Origin: Pseudochelatococcus sp047501465
Lineage (GTDB): Bacteria > Pseudomonadota > Alphaproteobacteria > Rhizobiales > Beijerinckiaceae
DNA: 64,000 nt
Assembly (NCBI RefSeq): GCF_047501465.1
Contig: NZ_JAZDRL010000001.1
Location: forward strand, 558,001-622,000
Direction of reading: 5' to 3'
Part shown: positions 43,504-52,937 of the stretch, one piece after another
How the letters are laid out: each line of letters opens with the position of its first letter
Numbering within the stretch: position 1 is the first letter of the stretch
Notes under the pieces: model-generated
Databases searched by the model: none
Told to the model about the DNA's origin: nothing
Seen by the model: the letters and a program-made list of their open reading frames with translations, nothing else
Position numbers and translations under genes: made by a program

Positions 43504-43980
43504 CGTAGTGCTCCTTGGTTCAATGAACCAGTTAGATGGCGCATAGCAAGCCGCATGATTTAAACGGCCCATCCTAGACGTCATGATCGGAAGCGTCCTT
43601 ATTGATGATGGCTAAAGGACGCGTGGATTGCCACTAATATCCTAGTGATACCTGCCCCACTGTAACGAGCAAAGATTATTGTCGACATCTTGTCATCTGC
43701 ACACAACTGCGCAGCGAAATAATGAGAATGAATCGTTATAAATCAAATATTTATTAGAATATATTACATTTTTTGTCAGGTTTATATAAAATACAATTTT
43801 ATTACGTATATAAAACAAACAGCTAAGAACAAGTTATATTATTATATTTTTTTGGAACGATCTTCTGATGAGGTGATTATTAGAATAACGCGCCACATAC
43901 AACGGATGCTGGCGCGGAATGGGTTGTTTTTACTCCACTCATCTCCGACTTTTCGAGACTCTCGAATCTGGAGGCACTCC
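43504..43980. other. AT-rich gap upstream of the hemerythrin/KGG fusion gene
   Basis: 477 bp; 43720-43850 is conspicuously AT-rich. GGAAC at 43854-43858 is followed after 16 bases by GATT, which is not a good EcfG -10. The frame of the downstream gene is open back to 43852, but the Shine-Dalgarno GGAGG sits just before 43981. Confidence 0.5.
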
Positions 43981-45228
43981 ATGCCGAAGCAGACAACAGA
44001 AAGTGAAGACCCTGGTAAGAATAGTTCAACAGGGCAGGAAACAGAGCGCAATAAAGATGCTTCAGAGACAAATGATGCATTTTCAATCTTACACTCTGAG
44101 CACAACAAAATAAAATCTCTTCTTGATAGCGCAAAAAATAAATCAAATAAGACCCCTAACGATCAAGTCAAAGAAGCTGTATTATGCTGGATTAAACATT
44201 CTAGATTAGAAGAAGATATTTTAATCTCGGCATTAACAGAAAACTCAGCTTTAGAAAATGATCTGCAAGATACTGAGATCAAAAGAGATCTAGCCAAAAT
44301 TCTAGCTTCAAACTTAATGATTGAGCTAGAGCAGGGAAATCTTGATCCAGCAAAATTTCGAGTTTTTGACAGTCTCATTCGCCAGCTGTTTGAAGCTGAA
44401 GCGGAGCCTGTAACCGGACTTTTCGCACGAGTAAAGGCGCTTGCGGTTAAAGAATTGCCGGCGCAACTATCGGAGCGAAAACAAGAACTGGCTAATTTCG
44501 AGGAAATAGAGCCGGTTCTGAAATGTTTGTCACTCGACGAACTTTCTAATCCTTACAATCAAGAGGAAACAAAGATGTCTCAACAACCTTATCAACGTGA
44601 GCGCGATTCCCAAGGACGATTTGTAAGTGAAAATGATCGGCGTTCTGATTATCGCTCGCATCGCAGGGATGATGACGAACGTCGTTCATATCGGGACGAT
44701 TACAATGATGATCGTCGGTCTGAACAACGTCATAGTCGCGGTCATGATGATGATAGACGCCACGATCGCGGCCAAGGTGGCTGGTTTGGCGACCCTGAAG
44801 GCCACTCCGAAGCATCACGTCGCGGATGGGACGAGCGGCGTAGCTCTAATCGCGATTATGACGATAACATGCGTGGTAGTCGCTCCTATAGCCGCTCACG
44901 TGACGATGATGATCGTCGTTATAGCAGCCGCGACGATGACTACAGGCGCAGTGATCGTGGTCAAAGCGGCTGGTATGGTGACCCTCAGGGCCACTCAGAA
45001 GCGGCACGACGCGGATGGGATGAACGGCGCGCTTCGGATCGTGATTATGATGATAACATGCGCGGGGAACGCTCCTATGGGCGCTCGCGCGATGATGACG
45101 AACGCCGTTATAGCAGCCGCGATGACGACGACAGGCGAAATGATCGTGGCCAAGGCGGATGGTTTGGTGATCCTCAAGGGCATGCAGCAGCAGCTCGCCG
45201 GGGATGGCAGCACCGCGATGACCACTAA
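43981..45228 (+). CDS. Hemerythrin-like domain fused to KGG-type hydrophilic repeats
   Basis: A 415-residue two-part protein. The N-terminal half (about 1-195) is helical and resembles an HHE hemerythrin-like domain: LHSEHNKIKSLL (His38, His41) and IKHSRLEEDIL (His73, Glu77/78). The C-terminal half (from Met199) is highly charged (Asp, Arg, Tyr, Ser) and contains three copies of a WFGDPxGHSEAxRRGW motif related to the KGG motif of bacterial stress proteins. ATG 43981 has GGAGG seven bases upstream. Met199 (44575) also has an excellent AGAGGA seven bases before it, so a separate C-terminal protein may be made. Probably stress related; metal binding is unproven. Confidence 0.65.
   Translation: MPKQTTESEDPGKNSSTGQETERNKDASETNDAFSILHSEHNKIKSLLDSAKNKSNKTPNDQVKEAVLCWIKHSRLEEDILISALTENSALENDLQDTEIKRDLAKILASNLMIELEQGNLDPAKFRVFDSLIRQLFEAEAEPVTGLFARVKALAVKELPAQLSERKQELANFEEIEPVLKCLSLDELSNPYNQEETKMSQQPYQRERDSQGRFVSENDRRSDYRSHRRDDDERRSYRDDYNDDRRSEQRHSRGHDDDRRHDRGQGGWFGDPEGHSEASRRGWDERRSSNRDYDDNMRGSRSYSRSRDDDDRRYSSRDDDYRRSDRGQSGWYGDPQGHSEAARRGWDERRASDRDYDDNMRGERSYGRSRDDDERRYSSRDDDDRRNDRGQGGWFGDPQGHAAAARRGWQHRDDH
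44764..45225 (+). repeat. 189-bp coding tandem repeat, 2.4 copies
   Basis: Units at 44764-44952 and 44953-45141 plus a partial 45142-45225. Each unit encodes 63 residues beginning DRGQxGW[FY]GDP and containing RRGWDERR, DYDDNMRG and RRYSSRDDD. The copies have diverged mostly at single positions. Confidence 0.92.
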
Positions 45229-45245
45229 TCACATTTGATCAATAT

Positions 45246-45290
45246 GCATGACGGCATCAGATTGATGTCGTCATGCATAATTATATTTTA
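45246..45290 (+). terminator. Terminator after the hemerythrin/KGG gene
   Basis: GCATGACG (45246-45253) pairs with CGTCATGC (45269-45276), with CATCA/TGATG inside, followed by a T-rich tract (ATAATTATATTTTAT). Confidence 0.8.
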
Positions 45291-45430
45291 TCATTAGGGC
45301 TTAATTAGAAATATAAATACTCTCATAAAATGAGATTTTATAGAATATTTAAGGCTTCTTCAATATGGATTAGATTTCCTAAGTGAGGGGGAATGTATAA
45401 TTTCAATATTATATATTAGGGCTTATAAGA

Positions 45431-46090
45431 ATGCATAAAATTAATCTCAGCGTCATATATCGCAACATGGGAAATATGATTGCGCCTGCGCGCTTCGTTG
45501 CTTTTGCGACGATTCTCATCTCATTATGTTCAATAATGATTCCAATCTGGGGTTGGGGAATTGGTTTTATGGTCGGCTTTGACTGTGCAGCCGTTGTCTT
45601 TCTGATGACATGCTGGTCCTTGCTCGACAATAAGCCAGCCGAGATGCGATATGCCGCCAAGCTCAACGATGCCAATCGATTAGGTTTATTAGCGATAACG
45701 GGCATGGTCATGCTTGTGCTTCTTGCCACTGTCGCGAGTGAATTAAGGCAAAAAGAGGCACCTCATAATCCAACTATTATTCTTATTATTGTGACTCTTA
45801 CCCTCTCCTGGATATTCAGTAATATCATTTATGCCTTGCATTACGCACACCTCTTTTACACTTCTGGTGAGCAAAAAGAAGATCGAGGGGGCTTGAGATT
45901 TCCAGGCACAGAAGAGCCTGATTATCGTGATTTCATTTATTTTGCATTCTGCTTGGGGATGACCTTTCAGACCTCTGACGTAGAGATCACTGATCGACAT
46001 TTTCGCATTGTTGTTACTATGCAATGTTTGGCTGCGTTCGTTTTCAATTTAGGTATAATAGCCTTTACAATTAATGTCTTAGGAGAATAA
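45431..46090 (+). CDS. DUF1345 family membrane protein
   Basis: A 219-residue inner-membrane protein of the DUF1345 family, function unknown. Five hydrophobic helices are visible (about residues 21-42, 44-63, 86-104, 115-138 and 190-217). The family block is ALHYAHLFYTSGEQKEDRGGLRFPGTEEPDYRDFIYFAFCLGMTFQTSDVEIT. This resembles a pore-lining segment of a channel-like protein, but no transport activity is established. The Shine-Dalgarno is weak (AGGG 11 bases upstream). Codons are more AT-rich than in housekeeping neighbours, as in the gene before it. Confidence 0.85.
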   Translation: MHKINLSVIYRNMGNMIAPARFVAFATILISLCSIMIPIWGWGIGFMVGFDCAAVVFLMTCWSLLDNKPAEMRYAAKLNDANRLGLLAITGMVMLVLLATVASELRQKEAPHNPTIILIIVTLTLSWIFSNIIYALHYAHLFYTSGEQKEDRGGLRFPGTEEPDYRDFIYFAFCLGMTFQTSDVEITDRHFRIVVTMQCLAAFVFNLGIIAFTINVLGE

Positions 46091-46213
46091 CTTTGAAAAG
46101 CCCTACCTCTGAAAAGTAGGTAATTTCTACTTCACAAAATGAGCAAGTAAATAATTAACACGTTCTAAAATATGCATTACATTAAATAAATAGAAATATT
46201 ACACTATTAACAC

Positions 46214-48019
46214 TCAAGCTATCTCACGGAAACCTGTTTCCAGGGTAGCATCCGATGAATAAGACTGAAATGGAATACGTTGAGCGTACACCATAAAATC
46301 CTGGGTCGACATTGGTTGAGCAAATAAGAAGCCTTGCACTTCATCGCAGCTCTCCTCACGCAGGATAGCAAGCTGTTCTGCTGTTTCAACACCCTCAGCT
46401 ACCACTCCAAAACCCAATTGATGCCCTAGGTCGATTATCGTACGTAGTATCGCTCTATCACTTTGATTGCTCGCGAGATTGCGAATGAAACCACGATCTA
46501 TCTTCAAGCGATCAGCTCGCAACTGCTTAAGAAAATGCAGTGAGGAGTAGCCGACACCAAAATCATCAATCGAAACCGTAACCCCAAGCTCCCGAATCCG
46601 CGCCAAATCGAGCCGAACACGTTCCATATCCTGCATAATCGAACTCTCTGTTAATTCGATATCCAGGTAAATCGGATCAAGACCTGTTTCCTGCAATACG
46701 CGCGAAATTAGGTCAGGAATTTTACGCATAGCAAACTGCTTGGAAGACAGGTTAACGCTAATTCGCACATTCAATCCGGCATTATGCCAATGACGAGCCG
46801 CTCGGCAGGCTTCTGAAAGAACCCATTCGTCAATAGCGACGATCAGTCCGCTCATTTCCGCATACGGCAAAAACTCGCCCGGTGAGACAATGGAACCATC
46901 AGTACGCCGCCACCGTACCAACGCCTCTACGCCTGACAATTGCCCAGAGATAAGATCGACCTGCGGCTGAAACTGCAGGAAGAACTGCTGGGTAGTAAGT
47001 GCATTACGCAAATCGATATCCAGGGATGCTATACGGCGTGCATCTGCAAGAATATCTTCATGGAAGAATGCCACAGCTCCTTCATTACTGTTACGGACAT
47101 GATTAACCCCTAACCCCGCATGATGTGAGAGCACGTCATACTCCAGGCCATGCTGCGGATAGCAAGCAATGCCAATTGTTACCTCAAGGCTAATGTGATG
47201 TCCGGCGATCAGGCAAGGTGCGCATAGCTGCGCCTGTATTTGTCGTGCCAGCACTTCAATATCAGGTGAAACACCAATGCAGCATTGAAGAACGGCAAAA
47301 CTATCGGCCCCAAACCGCCCCACTATATGATCACTGCCTAGTATATTTCGTAACCGATTAGCGCATACTTCGAGCAGTTTCTGGCTAACACCTGGATTGA
47401 ATGCATTATTAACAACATCAAAGCTGTCTATCCGCACAATATGCAGCGCCATCGTATCATGCAGACCGCTGGCCAATCGCCGTTTTACATCCTCCGCAAA
47501 ATAAGCTTGGCTAGGGAAATTGGTTAATTTGTCGACTTCATATAAGCTAGGTTCACGGTCCTGATGGATCTTCTTGCTGCTGCGGCGGCGACATAAGGCT
47601 AGCAACTTGCGCAAGCGGAATAGCCATTCATCATGTCCGCGCTCCCGCGCGAAAACTTCCATAGCACCTGCTTCAAGCGCTCTTAGCGACGAAGAATGAT
47701 CGCGTTTTTCACTAATCACGATCACAGGCATATTGGCAGAAGGCGCAAGACGTTTCAAATCATGCAATGTTTCAATCGTTGTATCATCGATAACGCCGCT
47801 ATTGATGATAACGATTATCGGTTCATCATTCAGGCGTGGAAGTTTGGAAGATTCTTCCTCATCAAACGCTTCATCCCCAAATGCAAATCGCGCCCACTGC
47901 ATTAAACAGTCGCGCGATCCAAAACTCTCTACAACAACATCACCGCCCCGTACGGCTACAGGTATAGCTACTGGTGAATGGCCTGTCTCCTGTCGCTCAA
48001 GGACTGCAATCGTTGCCAT
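46214..48019 (-). CDS. Cyclic-di-GMP phosphodiesterase with degenerate GGDEF and intact EAL
   Basis: A 601-residue signalling protein. Residues about 1-150 look like a receiver-fold domain (EPIIVIINSG, MPVIVISEKR), but I see no canonical phospho-Asp. The GGDEF domain (about 170-330) has GADSF where GGDEF is needed (about residues 237-241), so cyclase activity is unlikely. The EAL domain (about 345-590) is intact: GVEALVRWR, VNLSSKQF, ELTESSIM, DDFGVGYSSLHFLK, KIDRGFIRN and AEGVET. It should therefore hydrolyse c-di-GMP, perhaps with GTP control by the GGDEF part. There are no membrane segments and no operon partners. Confidence 0.9.
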   Translation of the reverse strand: MATIAVLERQETGHSPVAIPVAVRGGDVVVESFGSRDCLMQWARFAFGDEAFDEEESSKLPRLNDEPIIVIINSGVIDDTTIETLHDLKRLAPSANMPVIVISEKRDHSSSLRALEAGAMEVFARERGHDEWLFRLRKLLALCRRRSSKKIHQDREPSLYEVDKLTNFPSQAYFAEDVKRRLASGLHDTMALHIVRIDSFDVVNNAFNPGVSQKLLEVCANRLRNILGSDHIVGRFGADSFAVLQCCIGVSPDIEVLARQIQAQLCAPCLIAGHHISLEVTIGIACYPQHGLEYDVLSHHAGLGVNHVRNSNEGAVAFFHEDILADARRIASLDIDLRNALTTQQFFLQFQPQVDLISGQLSGVEALVRWRRTDGSIVSPGEFLPYAEMSGLIVAIDEWVLSEACRAARHWHNAGLNVRISVNLSSKQFAMRKIPDLISRVLQETGLDPIYLDIELTESSIMQDMERVRLDLARIRELGVTVSIDDFGVGYSSLHFLKQLRADRLKIDRGFIRNLASNQSDRAILRTIIDLGHQLGFGVVAEGVETAEQLAILREESCDEVQGFLFAQPMSTQDFMVYAQRIPFQSYSSDATLETGFREIA

Positions 48020-48598
48020 GGTTGCTTCTCGACTAATTACGCAATAATCTAAGCACTAGGCAAGAATAACTCACTTTTGCCTTAAAATAAACATCAAATT
48101 AACAGGCGATTAACATTGTTACAGCACGGTAACATTCGATAATAAATCGTTACAAAGAAGTTAGAGAGTGATTATTATTCAAAAATTACGGAAGATAATT
48201 AAAATCGATAAGATTAGAGCAAGAAAAAGACTTTTAGATCACTCATATTAAAAATATATTTTTTTCCGCGACATCATCAGAATTGAATTTCTCATTTTAC
48301 ACGTGCCATCGCATAGGCTCTGTGGTGTTCTTTTACTGCACCAGATTCGAATTCTTGGAATAAATATCCCTGCTACATCAATCAGATAACAAGAACCTGA
48401 GGATATAGTGCTCGTATTGGCACAAATGATGGGAGCTTATGCAGACTATGATGCCACGCTCCATGATGACAAGCGCTTATGGAAATATGCAAGGTCGATA
48501 TGGAATGCCGACCTTGCCATAAATTTGAAGGTGTCCAGGCATTAAATCAGGGCACCATCATTTGATTTTACCCCGATGCCACCCCTTATCAAATGCGG
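48020..48598. other. Gap between EAL gene and secA
   Basis: 579 bp, AT-rich toward the EAL gene. GCAAGGTCG (48489-48497) is inverted as CGACCTTGC (48509-48517), possibly part of secA termination though the T-run is weak. An ATG frame of about 39 codons near 48427 lacks a Shine-Dalgarno and is not called. Confidence 0.45.
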
Positions 48599-51367
48599 TT
48601 AGGCAAGGCGTCCATGGCAATGCTTGAATTTGCGCCCCGATCCACAAGGGCACAGATCATTGCGCCCCACCCTTCCCCATGTCGCGGGATCGGCGGGATC
48701 TATAGCTGCATCGCGTAATGCATATCCACCATCAGCATAATCAGCACCAGCTTCTGCCATCGCGAGTTGTGGCGCATCACGCTGCTCTTCCTGCGGGGGC
48801 TTGAGCATGATCTCAACCCTTGTCACCTGGCGCGTTACCTGCTCGCGTAATTGGTCAATCAACCCATTGAAAAGCTGGAAAGCCTCAGCCTTATACTCAT
48901 TCAAGGGATCGCGTTGCGCGAGGCCACGCCAGCCCACCACTTGCCGGAGGTGATCAAGCGTAACAAGATGCTCACGCCATAGATGGTCAAGTGATTGTAG
49001 CAACACCTGCTTTTCAACATATGTCGATAGCTCAGGCGTGTTGCGCTCTACGCGTTCTGCATAAGCCGCATCCGCAGCTGTACGGATGCGCTCGCGGACT
49101 TCATCATCCGCAATGCCTTCTTCCTTAAGCCACTCAACGATTGGTAGATCGAGGTTAAGCAACTGGCGCGCATCTTCAGCCAGCCCTTCGCCATTCCATT
49201 GTTCTGGATAGGCATCAGCAGGAATATTGCGTGCTACGATATCGTCGATAACGCCGTGGCGCATGTCGTCGATTTCTTCCCTCACTGACTCGCGAGCCAT
49301 GAAATCGCGCCGCTGTTCGAAGACCACCTTGCGTTGGTCATTCATTACGTTGTCGTACTTGAGAATGTTTTTGCGAATGTCGAAGTTGCGAGCCTCAACC
49401 TTGCCTTGCGCTTTCTCAATCGCTTTATTAATCCAGGAATGAACGATAGCCTCATCTTCTTTGAGGCCCAAGCGCGTCAGCATGCTATCCATTCGGCCCG
49501 AGCCAAAGATGCGCATGAGGTCGTCTTGTAGCGACAAATAGAACTTTGAGCGCCCTGGATCGCCTTGACGGCCAGAACGGCCACGTAGCTGGTTGTCGAT
49601 GCGGCGGCTTTCGTGCCGCTCTGTACCAATGACGTACAGCCCACCCGCTTCTATAGCGCGCTGCTTGAATGCGGCCACTTCATTGCGGATTTCCTGCTCG
49701 CGCTGGGCGCGCTCTGCATCGATAACGCCATCTTCGGGCAATGGGGAGAGATCATGCGCGATGCGCATTTCAGCATTACCGCCCAGCTGAATATCGGTAC
49801 CACGACCAGCCATATTCGTTGCAATAGTAATCGCACCCGGCACACCTGCCTGGGCAACAATAAATGCTTCTTGCTCATGGAAGCGCGCATTCAGAACGGC
49901 GAAATGCTTACTGGCCTTGCCCGCACGGGCAGCCTCGAATACGGGCCGCAATGCATCAGGAGCTGCGAAATCAACTTGTTTGAAGCCATTCTGTGCCAGA
50001 TAGGCGCCAAGCTCTTCAGACTTTTCGATTGATGTCGTACCAACCAGAATCGGCTGCCCATTGGCTGAGGCCTCTTCAATTTCACGCGCAATCGCCTTGA
50101 GTTTCTCTTTTTCCGTCCTATAGACCTCGTCATCTTCATCCAGACGACGCACTGGCAGATTTGTCGGTACTTCTACAACATCAAGACGATAGATATCTGC
50201 AAACTCGTCTGCTTCCGTTGCAGCCGTTCCGGTCATTCCGGCGAGCTTGTCATAAAGGCGGAAATAGTTCTGAAACGTAATTGAAGCCAATGTCTGGTTT
50301 TCAGGCTGAACCTGAACATGCTCCTTGGCTTCCAACGCCTGATGTAGGCCTTCCGAATAACGGCGGCCCTGCATCATGCGGCCCGTGAATTCATCAATGA
50401 TAACGACTTCGTTGTTACGAACGATGTAATCTTTATCGCGCTGAAACAGCGTATGCGCCCGCAATGCCTGATTGACATGATGCACCAGCGATGCATTGGC
50501 AGCATCGTAAAGTGCTGCCCCCTCTTTCAGCAGTCCCGCCTCCGTAAGGATTTCCTCAATTCGCTCATTGCCTTCTTCGGTCAGCGAAACGGCGCGTTGC
50601 TTCTCGTCGAGATCGTAATGCTCGCGCCCAAGCTTGGGAATAAGCACGTTGATGGTGTTGTAAAGATCAGAGCGATCATCCAACGGACCGGAGATAATCA
50701 GCGGCGTACGTGCTTCATCGATCAGAATCGAATCAACTTCATCGACGATGCCGAAATTATGGCCGCGCTGCACCATCTGCGAGAGATCGTACTTCATGTT
50801 ATCGCGGAGATAATCAAAGCCATATTCGTTATTGGTGCCGTAGGTGACATCTGCAGCATAGGCTTCGCGACGCTGGTCATCGTCAAGACCGTTCGTGATC
50901 ACACCTACTGTCAGGCCCAGGAAGCGATAGATTCGGCCCATAGTGCCCGCATCGCGGCTGGCGAGATAATCATTAACGGTAACGACGTGCACACCTTTGG
51001 ATGAGAGTGCATTGAGGTACACCGGCAGCGTACCGACGAGGGTTTTGCCTTCACCCGTCCGCATTTCGGCGATGGAGCCTTCATTCAGCACCATGCCGCC
51101 GATCAGCTGCACATCAAAATGCCGCTGGCCAAGAACGCGTTTGGCCGCTTCCCTTACCGTAGCAAATGCTGGCACGAGAAGATCATCCAAAGAAGCGCCA
51201 TTCGCAATTTGCTGGCGAAACTCCACTGTACGCATCCGCAAGGCTTCATCGGACAGAGCAGAAACTTCCGGTTCAAGCGCATTGATAGCCGCCACTCGCG
51301 CTCGATAAGATTTCAAGCGTCGCTCGTTGGCCGAACCAAAAAGTTTTTTCGCAATGCCGCCTAACAT
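48599..51367 (-). CDS. secA: Preprotein translocase ATPase SecA
   Basis: SecA drives Sec-dependent export at the inner membrane. The 922-residue protein has Walker A MRTGEGKTLVGTLPVYLNAL, the DEVDS box (FGIVDEVDSILIDEARTPLIISG) and MAGRGTDIQLGGNAE. RGRSGRQGDPG and the C-terminal zinc/SecB-binding tail CPCGSGRKFKHCHG complete it. The ATG at 51367 (MLGGIAKKLFGS) has GGAAGG upstream and is preferred over the open frame that extends to 51418. It is divergent from the parvulin gene, the common Hyphomicrobiales order. Confidence 0.98.
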   Translation of the reverse strand: MLGGIAKKLFGSANERRLKSYRARVAAINALEPEVSALSDEALRMRTVEFRQQIANGASLDDLLVPAFATVREAAKRVLGQRHFDVQLIGGMVLNEGSIAEMRTGEGKTLVGTLPVYLNALSSKGVHVVTVNDYLASRDAGTMGRIYRFLGLTVGVITNGLDDDQRREAYAADVTYGTNNEYGFDYLRDNMKYDLSQMVQRGHNFGIVDEVDSILIDEARTPLIISGPLDDRSDLYNTINVLIPKLGREHYDLDEKQRAVSLTEEGNERIEEILTEAGLLKEGAALYDAANASLVHHVNQALRAHTLFQRDKDYIVRNNEVVIIDEFTGRMMQGRRYSEGLHQALEAKEHVQVQPENQTLASITFQNYFRLYDKLAGMTGTAATEADEFADIYRLDVVEVPTNLPVRRLDEDDEVYRTEKEKLKAIAREIEEASANGQPILVGTTSIEKSEELGAYLAQNGFKQVDFAAPDALRPVFEAARAGKASKHFAVLNARFHEQEAFIVAQAGVPGAITIATNMAGRGTDIQLGGNAEMRIAHDLSPLPEDGVIDAERAQREQEIRNEVAAFKQRAIEAGGLYVIGTERHESRRIDNQLRGRSGRQGDPGRSKFYLSLQDDLMRIFGSGRMDSMLTRLGLKEDEAIVHSWINKAIEKAQGKVEARNFDIRKNILKYDNVMNDQRKVVFEQRRDFMARESVREEIDDMRHGVIDDIVARNIPADAYPEQWNGEGLAEDARQLLNLDLPIVEWLKEEGIADDEVRERIRTAADAAYAERVERNTPELSTYVEKQVLLQSLDHLWREHLVTLDHLRQVVGWRGLAQRDPLNEYKAEAFQLFNGLIDQLREQVTRQVTRVEIMLKPPQEEQRDAPQLAMAEAGADYADGGYALRDAAIDPADPATWGRVGRNDLCPCGSGRKFKHCHGRLA

Positions 51368-51839
51368 GGAAAGCCTTCCAGAAAAGAGAATAGTGCGTAC
51401 CGAAGCACACAGCCCCACACAATTTAACCGGCAACGTTTAACCGGGATGAACGTGATGGTCTAGGGCACTTCAAGTATCCTTACAGCCTTAACCATCAAA
51501 ACGAAAATCAGGGCGCACGGATGATACAAGTGCGAAATGGGCGTATACGACGCCGCTGTCAACCATTAGTGCCCTACATTCCTGGCAAAAGTCCCATCCC
51601 GCCCACCTTCGCAGTGGAACAAACCGTTAGCGTCGGTGGTGCATGCATCATGAGAGACTTAACCATATGCATGAGGATGTGAGTTCAGTTTTTGGGTGTG
51701 CATGAATTTATACATACGATTCTCCTTGCCATTAGGCGCGGGTTGCGCCACTCATTCAATACTTTCGCGTCTTTAGATGGGCTGCGAATCCTATCTGCTG
51801 CCTGGCAGCATCAGGCCTCGTCACTTTCTGGAATGCATT
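51368..51839. other. Divergent gap between secA and the parvulin gene
   Basis: 472 bp with no supported gene. GGAAC at 51616-51620 has CGTT only four bases away, which is not an EcfG promoter. No other clear signal. Confidence 0.5.
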
Positions 51840-52760
51840 ATGACTGCGCGCCGTTATCCTTTTTCTGCCCTTCTGGCCCTCTCAGCCGTCTCGCTCATTG
51901 CGCTATCGCACGGCGTTGGCGCTCAGCAACCTGCAACGCCCGCAACCCCAATTGCAGCCCCGGAGGCTGCAGCTGAAGATAAAGTGCTAGCGCGCGTTAA
52001 TGGCGTAGCAATCACTGAGCGTGATCTGGCTCTTGCATCTGAAGAGCTGAATGATCGCTTGCCTGCCATGTCTGATGCGCAGCGGCGTGATTATCTCGTC
52101 GGCTACCTGATTGATATTCGCCTTGGCGCTGGTGCAGCCGAAGCAGCCAAGCTGAACGATTCGCCTGCCTTCGCCCAACGTCTCGCATATGCCCGTGACA
52201 AGGTGCTGGTAGATGAGTATCTCGCCAAGGTTGCACTGGATGCTGCCACTGAAGAGGCTGGCCGCAAGCTTTACGATGAAACTGTCAAGAACCTGCCGCC
52301 AGAAGAAGAGGTTCGCGCGCGCCATATTCTGGTGCCCGATGAGGCTGCAGCAAAGGCCATCGTCGCCCGTCTGAAGCGCGGGGAAGATTTTGCAGCTTTG
52401 GCAGGAGAGCTCTCCAAGGACCCAGGCTCTGCTAAAGAAGGTGGTGATCTCGGTTTCTTCACCCGTGACCGCATGGTGCCGGAATTTGCTGAGGTTGCCT
52501 TCAAGCTTGAACCAGGAAATGTATCTGATCCTGTGAAAAGCCAGTTTGGTTGGCATATCATCAAGGTGGAAGACAAGCGCAAGAAGCCTGTTCCAACCTA
52601 TGATGAAGTCAAGGATCAGATTAAAACCTTCATCGTTCAGAAGGCCCAGCAAGATGCTGTTCTAGCGCTGCGCGAGAAAGCCAAGATCGAGCGCCTCGAC
52701 AAGCCTGCTGCTGATAAAGCCGATGACGACAAGGCAGCTAACGACGAGACCAAGAAGTAA
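51840..52760 (+). CDS. Periplasmic parvulin-type peptidyl-prolyl isomerase
   Basis: A SurA/PpiC-like folding factor of 306 residues. The Sec signal peptide (MTARRYPFSALLALSAVSLIAL) ends near GVGAQQ. An N-terminal chaperone helix region (ARVNGVAITERDLALASEEL) is followed by the parvulin domain (about 155-250): VRARHILVPDEAAAKAIVARLKRGEDFAALA, KDPGSAKEGGDLGFFTRDRMVPEFAEVAF and FGWHIIKVED. The C-terminus is Lys/Asp-rich. The ATG at 51840 has GGAA seven bases before. It probably assists proteins exported by the neighbouring SecA. A terminator follows. Confidence 0.93.
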   Translation: MTARRYPFSALLALSAVSLIALSHGVGAQQPATPATPIAAPEAAAEDKVLARVNGVAITERDLALASEELNDRLPAMSDAQRRDYLVGYLIDIRLGAGAAEAAKLNDSPAFAQRLAYARDKVLVDEYLAKVALDAATEEAGRKLYDETVKNLPPEEEVRARHILVPDEAAAKAIVARLKRGEDFAALAGELSKDPGSAKEGGDLGFFTRDRMVPEFAEVAFKLEPGNVSDPVKSQFGWHIIKVEDKRKKPVPTYDEVKDQIKTFIVQKAQQDAVLALREKAKIERLDKPAADKADDDKAANDETKK

Positions 52761-52779
52761 CAGTTCATCAATCAATGCC

Positions 52780-52848
52780 ATGCAACGGCGCGCAATATGC
52801 AGCACGCCGTTGCATATTGCTTTAATGCCAAGGCTTTCAGGCCTTTTT
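52780..52848 (+). terminator. Tandem hairpins after the parvulin gene
   Basis: ATGCAACGGCG (52780-52790) pairs perfectly with CGCCGTTGCAT (52805-52815). A second smaller stem, AAGGC (52830-52834) with GCCTT (52841-52845), runs into TTT. Confidence 0.75.
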
Positions 52849-52937
52849 GCTCTATATCTTGATTTAACGCGTATTAAGAAAAAGAAGCAGCTGCTTTTTC
52901 CTAAAACGCTATATGTCAAAATGGCTGAACGAACATC

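Noticed and set aside
43854..43878. Possible EcfG promoter upstream of the hemerythrin/KGG gene (GGAAC-N16-GATT)
   Set aside because: The -10 matches only weakly (GATT for CGTT); not reported as a site, though the gene would be a logical regulon member.
44764..45225. 189-bp repeats as a mobile or CRISPR-like element
   Set aside because: They are coding repeats in phase with the protein and have no spacer structure.
44627..45238. 203-codon frame in another phase of the KGG-repeat gene, and antisense frames there
   Set aside because: The repetitive GAT/CGT-rich DNA keeps all frames open; only the phase with GGAGG at 43981 gives a sensible protein.
51616..51628. GGAAC near CGTT in the secA/parvulin gap
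   Set aside because: The spacing is four bases instead of 16-17, so it cannot be an EcfG promoter.
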